DNA of 64,000 bases from Phyto melanocephala (taxonomy: Eukaryota; Arthropoda; Insecta; Diptera; Rhinophoridae): contig OW799234.1 of NCBI GenBank assembly GCA_941918925.1, positions 114,179,128 to 114,243,127 of the forward strand, written 5' to 3'. Below the pieces are notes generated by a model. That model searched no databases and was not told the DNA's origin. It saw only the letters and a program-made list of their open reading frames with translations. A program made the translations under genes and the position numbers. Below are positions 1 to 10,292 of this stretch, piece after piece. The stretch's first letter is position 1. Every line of letters begins with the position of its first letter.

Positions 1-593
1 CTTGATGTAAAAACCATATCCTTTACATATTCCGAACAATTAAACAAACACTCATACATACTTAAACTTTGTCAATTGTTGTCAATCAACAGCTGTCAAT
101 TTCTTGTAAAAAAAAACTCAATTGAAAACTCATCATGTTGAAGAACTGTAAAAGAAACGAGAAACTTAAGGATGCTTAGTGTTATAAAGGGGTGGGAGAG
201 GAAAGAGTAGAAGGCACAAGGTTAATCACATTTGTTACTTGTTTTCAAAGTGATAACTGTTAATGTTCATACTTGTCAAATGTCAATTGGGAATATGAAA
301 CAATTGTTGAATATTCCAATTTAAATACAAATATTATTCTCGTACATGTTTTTAAAATTCATATAAGTGTAGATTTGTATGTATGCGAAAATATTTGAAA
401 CTTTTCTTATAAGCCTAATGAAAAAAAGTTTTCGTTTTTATTTTTGTCGCAAAATCCTTAAGCAATTACCAAAATGAGAAAAATGGGAATGAAGCGTAAA
501 GCAAACGAAAAACTACTTAAGTTAAAAGTAAATTCAACCTTGTAGACAAGCATTAATTTGTTCGCAATTGCTTTACAAATAAAAGGTATTTAT
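1..593. other. AT-rich non-coding stretch
   Basis: No open frame of note, no repeat boundary and no RNA gene is visible here. The sequence is intergenic or intronic in character, with short A and T runs. Confidence 0.5.
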
Positions 594-1633
594 TAAGGTT
601 ATCGACTAGATTTCTCAACCGTTGGAAAAACCGGTTTTTTATTATTTCAGTTGGCGTTTTTTTCCAAATGTTGGCTTTAACCTGTTAACCGGCGATGACA
701 ATTTAGCGCTTCTCTCGCTAGATTTAGCGCGTTTCAACAACCTATAAATTGTCTCTTTTAGTCAGCGTTTTTTAAAAACGCGCTAAAATAGAGCGTGTTT
801 TAATCTGCTGTTTAGTTTCTTTTTTTTTTACAAATTATTGTACCTTGATTTCATTTATTATTATTTTACACTTAATAGTATAATAACGGAAATAAAACTT
901 TACAGTATATTTTGCTCTGTTTTTCTTATGTAGAGAGGAAATAATTTTGTTTTTGGAAAAAATTTTACTTTATGATATTTTATGAATTTGAATGAAAATG
1001 TGAAATAATTTTTTAATTGTTTTTTTGTTAAACAAAATACACTTAAAATAAATATATATTTTCAAAATGGCAACCGGGTTTTCTAAAATTTAAAATTTCG
1101 ATCTAAAGGGTCCGCCAAATAACTTTTTTTTTTGAAAACGCTATAAAAAAAGTGTAGCTTTGGCTTTGTGGCACCTAGCGCCGTCCTGTTGAAACCAAAT
1201 GTTGCCCGATAACGATCGCCATTGACTGTAACGGCCACTCCTTGCTCATTTTCGAAGAAAATGGCCAAATTATGCCTCTGGACAAAAATCCGCACCAAAC
1301 AGTAACTCATTTTGGGTGTATCGGCTTTTCAATGTATGCGTGCGGGTTTTCTGTGCCTCAAATGCGACAATTTTGCTTGTTTACATACCCGCCAAGATCA
1401 AAATGAGCTTCATCTGGCAAAATCTGCCAAAGTAATGTCGCAATATTTCTCAGCGTTGTTCAAGCGTATACAGAACCATATTCGTTCAGCGGAAGGATAA
1501 AACTAATTATCTGTCAAATTAGACATGAGCTAAGTGTTACCATTCACGAAATAAGCACTAGTTGAAAAAAAAAAACGTTAGATGGCGGTTCCTTTATTTT
1601 GTTTTGGAAAAAGTCGATTAATCGATCACCCTA
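594..1633. mobile_element. hAT-like non-autonomous element, degenerate
   Basis: The left end reads TAAGGTTATCGACTAG and the right end is the inverse of TAGGGTGATCGATTAATCGA, matching the termini of the better-preserved hAT-like element at 10293-12150. The flanking 8-mers GTATTTAT (586-593) and GTATATAG (1634-1641) agree at 6 of 8 positions, as expected for an old 8-bp target duplication. Subterminal AACCGGTT-type motifs occur near 620-640 as in the other copy. No hAT transposase is visible. A mariner fragment lies in its right half. Confidence 0.6.
1083..1500 (-). pseudogene. Tc1/mariner-like transposase fragment
   Basis: Read on the minus strand across frame changes, the block DEAHFDLGGYVNKQNC, holding the first catalytic Asp of the DDE/D triad, is followed by PHAYIEKP-like and VTVWCGF-like motifs. 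An open segment then contains FFENEQGVAVTVNGDRYRA. These are hallmark motifs of insect mariner-type transposases, which cut and paste DNA at TA sites. The frame then passes into a degraded stretch with ATKPKLHFFYSVFKKK, resembling the block downstream of the second Asp; a short deletion seems to have removed the FQQDGA motif. The N-terminal helix-turn-helix region is absent. It is a non-functional relic inside the hAT-like element. Confidence 0.8.
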
Positions 1634-2221
1634 GTATATAGTAAAGGTGAAGTTTTTTGTTTGTTAATGAGGGGCCAATAGATTTCTATTTAATCGGAAT
1701 AACTCTTCAGGATAAGTTTAGTACTAGTTTCTATATTCATTCAATAGTCTTTGCGAGTAATAGCATGTTAAATTATTTCTAGCTTTAAAAAATTGCACCA
1801 CTTATTAGAATATCTCGCTATAAAAAAAAATTATTCAACTAATATTGTCTACCCATAAATGAAAAAAGGCCCTTGACTTTTTTCTGTTATTTAACCGAAT
1901 CCCTCAACTTAAGACACATGAAATAACAAACAAGTGCCAAACTTTCATAATTTTTGTTAAAAAAATCCTTCTCTGAACTGCAATTTACACTTTCATGCAG
2001 CATCAGAGTTACAAAGCGAAAAGAACTTAAAGTTTTATATTTACCAAAAAAAAGATAAAATCACATTGCATACTAATGAGTATTTTTGTTTTTGGTGGTC
2101 GTGTTAGTAAAACATTTACCAAACGCCTGCCAATATGCTGTGGTATTCCTCTGTGTTACAAGGTGATGAATATTCGTGCAACAACTACTACTTCAGTAAA
2201 CATTTTAAAAATGGCAAAACC
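1634..2221. other. non-coding, no feature recognised
   Basis: AT-rich sequence between two elements; nothing else could be supported. Confidence 0.5.
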
Positions 2222-3965
2222 TTAAGCTCTGTACAGACGGTTGTCAGATTTTACTTAATTGCTACACCTAAACATATGCTAACAATGGAATGACAATGAA
2301 GAATTGCTTCCATAAGGTAAATTGTCAGTTCTGACGGTTGTAAGACTTTTGTCAGAAAAGCTGACAATTTCATTGGCAGATGTTGTTCTGACAATAACAT
2401 TATCTGACGATGTTGTCCGACAAAAAATTGTAAGTTTAGACGGTTGTCAGATGACGGTATAAAAAAAATTGGCAGATATGTTGTCAGAAATTGCTTTGGT
2501 CATGTTTTTTTTACAATCTTAGATTCCGATAGCGTCTGGGGATCTAGAAAAGCTTTCACAAATTTAAAAAATGGAATACTCTGTACCGTCCTCTTCATAT
2601 TTACAATAATTTTTATTATTTTCATTTTGTTCTCCACTTATTGACACAAATCTAAACTGAAACAAGAAACACGCAAGAAAATTAACAATTTTTTTTTGCA
2701 CAACAGCTGTTGCATTGAAAGAGCGTTTTGCAGTGATGCCATATGAAGATACATACTTAAAATTCCCACGTTTTTAAAAAAATCTCCTAAATTTTTCCTA
2801 GTATACAATTTATGTAAAAAAATTATGAAAAAGGTTCAAATTCAAGATGACCGTCATGACAGAATGGCGAACAAATTTGTATAATGAGTGAATTTTAGTT
2901 ATTAAAAATTTATCTAATTTACCCCCTGCAATATTGGGATCAAATTAAAGGAACTGACAAGTAGAATACAGAATATCATGTATAACCTATAAAAATCAAG
3001 ATGAACGCCATGACAAAATATCGAACAAATTTGTATACATAAGATGATTTTTGTAATTAAAAACTTACCGCCATCAATAGTGGTATCAAATGAAAGGGCT
3101 TGACCTGTAAAATACAGCAGGCTTAACAAAAATTCTTTATTTAAGATGGCGTCCAACACAAAAGGGCGAATTACATATTTGTAATTCAATATGGGTATTA
3201 AATAAAAGGGCTTGAATAGTAAAATAGATTACGCTATAAATCAATAAATATAATTATATTTTGATAATTAAAATTTTACTCTCTACAATATTGGTATCAA
3301 ATGAAAAGGCATAGTTAGCATGTATTATTTCGTATATGCAAGTATGTATGAACGTATAGAAGTCCGAGATTATGCAGTTTGTATATGTATGTATAGACGT
3401 CTATGATTATAGTGTTTATATATATTTATGCATATACTACAAACATATGTATGTATATTTTTGCTATCAACTTTTCTTTGTAAATTATGATAAAGTTAAT
3501 ATCTGCATAATTCAAGCGAGTGCTGGTGACATATATAGTAGATTAGTCATGGTCGAATATAACGTTCTTAATTGTTTTTATGTATAAATATAATAGAAAG
3601 TACAAGAAAATTCCTAAAAACAACATTCTATTCAACAATACTAAAAGCAACATTTTATACATCTGACATCACTAACTTGTATGACAATGACGCCATTGTC
3701 ATATGCACAAAACTTGTACATCTGCCAATATAAAATTATCTGACAACATGTTTCAATGGTCTGACAATAACGATGAAGGTTGTTCAGACGATTGCAATAT
3801 ATCTGACAATATTGTTGTCAGGTTGCCGTCTATCAATGGTATGACAATGACTTTTCTGCCAACATTGTTATGCAAACATTGCCAGTTCACACGGTTGTAA
3901 GGTATTTGCTACCAATTTTTCACACAATATTGTACGATCTGACAACCGTGTGTACGAAGCTTTAA
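2222..3965. mobile_element. TIR element with dense TCTGACAA subterminal motifs
   Basis: The ends are inverted copies: AAGCTCTGTACAGACGG on the left (2224) and, reversed, AAGCTTCGTACACACGG on the right (to 3963), both continuing into TTGTCAGA. Each end abuts TTAA (2222-2225 and 3962-3965), compatible with a TTAA-targeting superfamily, although the spacing differs by one base. About 250 bp inside each end is crowded with direct and inverted TCTGACAA / TTGTCAGA units, more than a dozen in total. Short open frames here (2444-2644, 3703-3900) are made of these motifs and have no recognisable domain. The centre holds a second, degenerate tandem repeat. Superfamily unassigned. Confidence 0.65.
2890..3330. 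repeat. degenerate tandem repeat, about 3 units
   Basis: Diverged units share a core like CAATATTGGTATCAAATGAA followed by GGGCTTGA and a GTAAAATA motif, at roughly 120-165 bp spacing (cores near 2930, 3080, 3188 and 3290). The same core appears inside the TATACCC-type elements near 10270 and 43700-43980, so this is probably the inner part of such an element nested in the TIR element. Confidence 0.55.
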
Positions 3966-4684
3966 CACTTACATATATTAATATTTCGTAGATGATGACG
4001 ATAGTGGAACATACTAACATACATGCGCAGATAAATATTTAAACTTTTAAATTGTATAATTTAAAACATATAAATTGTGGAATTTTATTTAATAGTTTCC
4101 ATCAGGTTATTTATATGTATATCTTGATTTTGGTAAAGATTTGCTCAAATAAGCGTAATTGCTGATATTAAAATTTACAAATTTTAAATTCATGAACTTT
4201 ATTAAAACTGATGTACATATACTTATAAGTTGAGCGTTAGTAAATAGTGGAAGGATCGACCAGGTTTTAGAACCGGTGGAAAAACTTTTTTTACTCTTAA
4301 AGCTGTTGGTTTTTAGTTCAAATATTGCTTTTTCAAATGTTAAATAAATTTTTTTTAAAGACTTTTATTATTTCAATCAGCGATCAACTATTTTTAAGCA
4401 AAGAGCATATTTTCGACATTTTGATGTTAGAATTCCGCTCTCTCAAACAATGATTTCTTGTTTAATTAATCATCACTATCAATATCAATAGATTCGAACC
4501 CATAGACCACGTTTCATTCACACTGCGGTATATAACGTTTTTTTGTTCTTCTTTTGAAAACAGACCTCAAATATAGTTTCAGCTGTATGGAGCCCACACT
4601 GCCGGCAAGACAACGTTAATCGAAATTTAAAATAAATTAAATATATGTATTTTACTACTGTGCATTAGAATAGATTTTTACACT
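3966..4684. other. non-coding with one isolated hAT-like terminus
   Basis: At 4252-4285 the sequence GGATCGACCAGGTTTTAGAA, continuing into ACCGGTGGAAAA, matches the terminus of the hAT-like element ending at 12150. No partner end was found, so it is a truncated copy. The remainder shows no gene. Confidence 0.45.
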
Positions 4685-5022
4685 AGGGGTACATCCAAAA
4701 TAAGGCCCTATCACCACGCTGTAGCCGATGTTGTACTGAAACCGAAAAATGTTTCCTCAGGTCATTTCGGAACAAAAACGTTCCGCGTCGAAGCTGATTT
4801 CTGAAAGCTTTTTAAGATTTTTTTTTAATTTTTTATTTTATAATTATTTAAATATTTACATTTCTTAATGTAATTATATGATTATAATCAAAATCACACC
4901 TTTTAACGATATCGAAAATCTAAAGATGCAGTTCTGATTATTTTTTTATGCACTACATCGTATGGATAGGGCCATTTTGATATTTTCAAAATTGTAAACA
5001 AGTTGTATCCCTATTGTACACT
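4685..5022. mobile_element. possible MITE, about 340 bp
   Basis: The left side, GGGGTACATCCAAAATAAGG then CCCTATC, is loosely mirrored at the right side, where GGATAGGGCCATTTTGATAT is followed by TTGTATCCCTATTGTAC. The repeats are imperfect and no clear target duplication was found, so this is a tentative call. Confidence 0.35.
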
Positions 5023-5731
5023 TATTGCGTTTTTCTTCTACAAAAAATTTCAGTATATTAACACTTTTGTATAAAAAGTATATAATTTACAGATATTTGA
5101 TTAAAAAGATAAAAATAAAATTATCTCTTAAAACGTCACGAAGAAAAGCAGAATTGCATTAAATATTTACACTGCATTAAAGTTGTATTAAGTAGTACAA
5201 AAAATAATTTTTTATGTCTTCCTTGTGTTTAATATGATAAAAAAATAAATACATTTTCGAAAGTTCTTTTGTCCAGTATTATTGAGGACATGTAATGACA
5301 GCATAAATAAATTTTATTGGCTTAAAATAATTTTCTTTTTGGCAACTGTGGACAAAAGCCAAAATTTGTATTGGATGAAATTTTTTGTTATTATGGCATG
5401 AATATATTACTGAACTCTTCATATACATATTAACATATTTAGAAACAAAAATCGTTAAAAAAAAACTTTCATATTTTGATTTCCTCTCATATTTACCAAA
5501 AACTATTTATAAAATTCTTAAAGATATTTGAAGTGTTTTATTCTAAAATTTTATTTTTTTTAGTTTTACCTTTCTTTACGTTTTATAAAAGAGATTGTTT
5601 CGATGATAAAAAATAACAAACTTATTTTAGCAATATCGTGATGTTTTAAAAATTTGTTTTTTTTAAATCGTTAGTTTTTTAAAGTGACACCTTTTTTCTA
5701 CAGCATCTTTGGTTTAACATTTTTTTCAGTG
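5023..5731. other. non-coding, no feature recognised
   Basis: Very AT-rich with long A and T runs; no open frame or repeat boundary was supportable. Confidence 0.5.
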
Positions 5732-6236
5732 TTTAGTCCTACGTTGCCACAATTTAGTATTATTTACTTGCAAGTAGTGTATACGTATTACTAACGAAAA
5801 TCAGAAGAAATACCAATAAAAAAATACACGAAAATTTTTTGAGTGTCTACTCAGCACAGTACAAGTTAATTTTTAAAATGTCGTCAACAAATAAACTTCA
5901 AATGAATTCAAAATAAATAGGGCTACTTTAATTGTTAACTAAGTGTTGCCAATAGTCACTTTTAAACGTTAACTGTAGACATATAATTTTTTCGTATATT
6001 TTTTTATCAAAAATTTATATTTATGTTAAATCTTACATTCTAAATGAATATCTTTGCTTTTTCTCAATATTCTTTATATACATAAATATATACAAGTTTA
6101 TGCAAAAAATTTGCTAAATTATTAATCACAATTGTATGAAATATTAATGAGTTAATAAAAAACTCAGTATTCGACAACGCTGTTTTTCGTCTTGTCACTT
6201 TACTTGCCGTAACTGTGAAAATTTTACTTGCTTAGA
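5732..6236 (-). mobile_element. dispersed TIR element, second copy in inverse orientation
   Basis: This stretch is the reverse complement, with divergence, of 21757-22349. Shared landmarks are CCTACGTTGCCACA, ACTTGCAAGTAGTGTATACG, TCAGCACAGTACAAGTT, TGTCGTCAACAAATAAACTT and CACTTTACTTGCCGTAACTG. It has the CGTTGCCACA end but is cut short near CTTGCTTAGAATATTG. No coding capacity is visible. Confidence 0.75.
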
Positions 6237-7281
6237 ATATTGAATATTATATTCTTTTTGAAATTCTAATGTCGTTTAAATTAGTATCGTAAGAATAAAG
6301 CATTAATTCGAACTCATGTTAGAGGATTGAGATTCTTTTATTTGGCTATTCTTGGTTTAGTATTAATTTGTTTCAGCTATGTGTTGTAAGCTCACGGGCG
6401 TAACTGGATCATTCTAGGGTATGCAATGCTCCCAGATTTTTAAGATTTGGCAAAAAAAAAAAAAATATTTCAGCTTTTCCCATCCCCCAGAACAAATTTT
6501 TAATTACGCCAGTGTGTAAACTTTTGGCCATCGCCATTACTAAAGACTAAAGTTGTTAACCTTTTCTCAGTTTTTTCTAAAAAAAATTTTAAATTAATGG
6601 TTTTCGAATCTAATTTTGATGGGAATCAGTTTTTGTTTTTGTGAAATTGTGAAATAAAAAATTCTTTTATTTTATCAGTGTTTAGTGAAAATGATAAAAC
6701 AAAATTATACAGAATATTAATAAGATTTAAAAACACAAGGAAGAAAGTGCAAGCAAACACTTCTATCTCATTTTGTTTTGTATTTGGATCAAATGATCAT
6801 TATTAATACCTTTAATTTTTTATTCTTATTTAAGTTTCATTCGAATGTGTGGAATGAAACATCATAATATAACACAAACAAGTATTTAAAAACTAGTTCT
6901 AAAGAAGTAATAAAGTAAAAAGTGTCTATAAAAGAAAATAATTAAAAAATTAAATTTTTTTCTGTCTAGGGGTTTAAAATATTAAACTGAGTTAATTTTA
7001 TATGTTTGTGTATCAAATGTAAATAATAAATTTTTTTCTCAAGGATGGGTGTGGGTGTAATGCACCTACAGAATGGTTTAGTTACTCCTATGAATTTTAA
7101 CTAGAATAAAAAACCCAGGAGGCATATTAAGGTTTTAAATTTTTCTCGAACGATCGCATTCGCTGTGTTTTTAGTATAGAGATTCTAATAAGAATTTTTA
7201 AAATTTCGATCACGTTTAAATGCCGTAATTTGCCCCCATGTAATGGCTTTATTTCACTGTTTGTTCTTAATTTATGATTTT
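6237..7281. other. presumed intron following the 7288-8380 exon
   Basis: On the minus strand this lies downstream of the donor site at 7287. It contains a possible small MITE at about 6393-6522 (GGGCGTAACTGG versus inverse AATTACGCCAGT). At 7145-7242 there is a stretch that is the reverse complement of much of the small palindromic repeat at 38124-38253. No further exon was identified. Confidence 0.4.
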
Positions 7282-7287
7282 ACTTAC
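7282..7287 (-). other. splice donor (GTAAGT)
   Basis: On the minus strand the coding frame runs ...TTATATAAAC|GTAAGT. The GTAAGT hexamer is a full match to the fly donor consensus. It would leave a phase-1 intron, one base into an Arg-like codon. Without splicing the frame stops two codons later. Confidence 0.7.
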
Positions 7288-8380
7288 GTTTATATAATAA
7301 GCCGCAGTTAATGCCAAATGCGGTTGTAGCATCGAAGACATCATGATAAAGTTGTAGTTGGATGTTGAAGCCGCTTAATAATGGCGGCAATAAGGAGGAT
7401 GAATTTGATAAACTGTCATTATTTTCAGCAATTTCAATCACAGTTAAATCATTGAGAAAATCATTGAGATCTGAATGACACGATGAGGAGGATGGAGATG
7501 ATGATGCTGCAGATGACATGGATGAGCTGGAGGAAAACAATGACGTTGATGATGTTTCCATATTGCCATTGTCGTGTTGATTTTGTGTTGTTGATTTGGC
7601 GGGTATTGTTTCACTATGCTGATGTAGTAGTTTCTCATGTGTTTCACTGGTAAAATCAATATTTTTCTTTTGTGTCATCTGTTCCAGCTGTTGCTGCTGC
7701 TCAACCGCAATTGTTACTTCTCCTTCATTTGTTGGGTAATTATATGTGGTTTTATCATCATCGTCATCACGTTCATTATCATTAAAATTATTTTTATCTC
7801 TAGGACTATTGGGGGTGTTTTCATTTGCTAATTGAAAATTAAATGCATCTTCTAAGCGAGATGTTGCTGATGAGGTAATTTCATCATTAGTTTCTTCAAT
7901 AGGATTTTTTTCAAATTTTACATTATGCAGTTGTTGTTGTTGTTGATTATCGTTATCATCATTATACAATTTTGTTGATGCTTTTAAGTGTCGGTGAGAG
8001 CCATTAAGTGATTCTCTATCACTATACTTTACTTCCGGTTCGTTGTTGTTATTGTTGTTGTGGTTTAGTTGCACATTGTTTTTGTGGTTAATTTGCGTTT
8101 GTTGTTGATTTTTCATGTATGCTGCTTCGGTTTCTGTTGCCGTTGTTACCGTTTCTGCTACGTCATCATTATATACATGTTTGTTTTCTTTGTTGTAGTT
8201 TTTGGTGTTATTGGTCAATATATTTTCGTCGTTTGTTGCTGATACTTCTACTGGGTGTAGTGTGAAATCTGCAGGTGGTCCTGGTGAGCGTCCTGGCGCG
8301 GGGTCACTGTTCATATGTCCCACTACAGTCTGTATAGCGTAGAGCCCAAAAACTAAAAGGCAAATGACTAATTTCCTCAT
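7288..8380 (-). CDS. first coding exon of an unidentified secreted or membrane protein
   Basis: The product is not recognised. The start is the ATG at 8380; the in-frame codons before it are non-ATG back to a TAA, so a nearby alternative start is excluded. The exon encodes about 364 residues. MRK followed by a hydrophobic LVICLLVFGLYAIQTVVG looks like a signal peptide with cleavage near residues 18-22. A Pro-rich stretch (DPAPGRSPGPPADF) follows. The rest is low-complexity, with Asn, Gln, Asp and Ser runs and several N-glycosylation sequons (for example NNT, NGS, NSS), typical of a disordered extracellular region in flies. One Cys lies near residue 315 and another close to the exon end (GINCGLLYK). 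The frame ends at a strong GTAAGT donor in phase 1, the phase often used at borders of extracellular modules. Downstream exons are not in view, so the functional domains are unknown. It is probably a real host gene because such a long frame with these features is unusual in this AT-rich DNA. Confidence 0.75.
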
Positions 8381-8976
8381 TATCACTACAACGGCTGCAG
8401 TTTGATACTGTTGGTTTTGTAATACGAAGGGTATTTAGTAGTGCACAATAAGATTTTTCACCTAGATTTTCTAATAATGCGGCTGTTAAATCAGCTTTTT
8501 TTCTTGCTGATGCTGTTTTAAAGCTATCTATTGTGGGTGGTGGTAATGATGGTGGTAGTGCTAAAGGTGGCGGTAATGGTGGTAGTTGTATAGATTTTAA
8601 TTGGATTTCCATAGACCTTCTTTTATCGGGATGAGGGAAGAGGTATGAAAGCTTAACTAATAATAAAATAAAAAATACTTTTTTGATGTTTGCAGAACTG
8701 CTGAAGTGTGCTCCTGTTTTTCGCACAGTTTATCTTTTGGTTTTGGTTTGGTCTTTAAAAATAGTTTATGTTTTCGTATTGTTTTTTCGGTGTATAGCTT
8801 TGTATTTGTTGTCCTGCCTTTTAGAGTTTTCTTTGTTGTAAGTGTATGATTTGCTCCTATCTTTGTTGTAGTTGTCATTATTTAGCTCCCAATTAAAGCT
8901 TTTGTCTTTATATGTAAAAATTCTTTGGCTCTTATTATAGTTGAAATTATTTTCATCTGTTTTTCGTTTGACTTAT
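8381..8976 (-). other. putative 5' leader with upstream ORFs
   Basis: On the minus strand a good 3' splice site (pyrimidine-rich, ...ATAAATTTCAG|ATAAG) ends at 8977, suggesting the leader exon begins at 8976 and continues into the coding exon. The leader holds two upstream frames: one from 8878 (73 codons) and one from 8726 (140 codons, with a Pro/Leu-rich LPPLPPPLALPP stretch) that overlaps the main start in another frame. Such upstream ORFs could dampen translation. If the acceptor is real, the promoter lies further right, beyond an intron. Confidence 0.4.
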
Positions 8977-9579
8977 CTGAAATTTATAAAAAAGCAAATA
9001 AGTAAAAAAAATTATCTATATAGAATAAATTGCATACATACATACATGTGTAAATAATGTAATACATACATATGTAAATAATTTGTAAGGAAATTAAACA
9101 GGAAATTTATTTTGTTATAACAGAAAGAAAACAAAAATAATTTTACTAATAAAGATCTTAATACAAGTACGAAAATAACAGCAATCTCATGCCAAAAATT
9201 GGAAAAACTTAGTTGTACTAGTTACATACATATTACCGTCGTATTTTTAAGTAGCGTAGGGCCGTAGTTAGTGTCTGCCAGAACAAGGTTGTTTATAAAT
9301 GGGTGGGTTAAGTTGGAGAAGCAAGACAAAGAAATATTTAAAAAGTAGGGAATATCAAAATTTTACTGAAAATATAAAAAAATTGCTGCTACCTGTAGGA
9401 ACCTAAATGCCATCAATTACAAAATTGAAGCTAAACTGCAGAGGACAGAATAGTAAACAATTAGAGTATAAATGAGGATGGACCACGGCAAGATTAAGAT
9501 ACATTTCATACACTCTCTACGATGTCAATTTTGTACAATTTCTAATTTTTAATTTAGAAGCTAGACGTTATTTATTTTA
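8977..9579. other. non-coding, presumed intron
   Basis: No repeat or frame was recognised apart from (CATA)-rich microsatellite-like sequence near 9032-9070. Confidence 0.4.
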
Positions 9580-10292
9580 ATATCCTGTGGTGATAAGGAT
9601 ATATTTAGCTTTATAGTTTCTTAAGTAGCCATTTTCGATCTTATAAAGGATATATATTTTTTTTGTAAATCTTTTAAGAGGCTAGTCGAATGAGCCACGT
9701 CCATCTGTCCGTGTGTAGGTTGAAATCAAATTTTAGAAGCCCACATGTTGTACAGACCTGTATGTGATAGCAATCTTTTGGAAATATTCGGGAATGAACC
9801 GCTATTAAAGTCCAAAAGAATCACCCCATATTTTTTTTTTTTTTTAATTGTTCAGTCCTATTTAGATATAGACAAATCGCTTACTAATCGGCAAAAATTA
9901 TTTAGCAATTATTATTTAGCAAGTTCAAGTTTCTCGAGGTCCTAAATAATTTTAAGACATGATAGTGACACCAAATTATAAGCCGTAGTCTTGAAAGTTA
10001 TTCCTAAGAAAACTTAATAAAACGGATTGAAACTAGCTGAGATATAGGCACCAAATTCAAACTGCTTTGGTGTATCTCTTAAAACTTACAAACGAAAATC
10101 AATAAATTTTGTCACCTTCTAGATAACCAACAAGATCAATATTAATATTGAAATTAAACTGAAGAATACAGTAAATTATGAAAAAGTTAAAATCCATAAT
10201 GGAGTTCTAAAAAAGTACTGAAATCAACTGAAAAGGCTTGACTAGTAATATAGTGGATAATTTTTTTTCACCCCATCAATATGGGTATTAAA

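Noticed and set aside
7637..7831. Plus-strand frame rich in Ile/Leu/Phe
   Set aside because: It is the antisense of the Asn/Asp/Gln codons of the host exon.
8304..8726. 140-codon minus-strand frame with a proline-rich stretch
   Set aside because: It overlaps the main exon start in another frame and lies in the presumed leader; better explained as an upstream ORF than as a separate gene.
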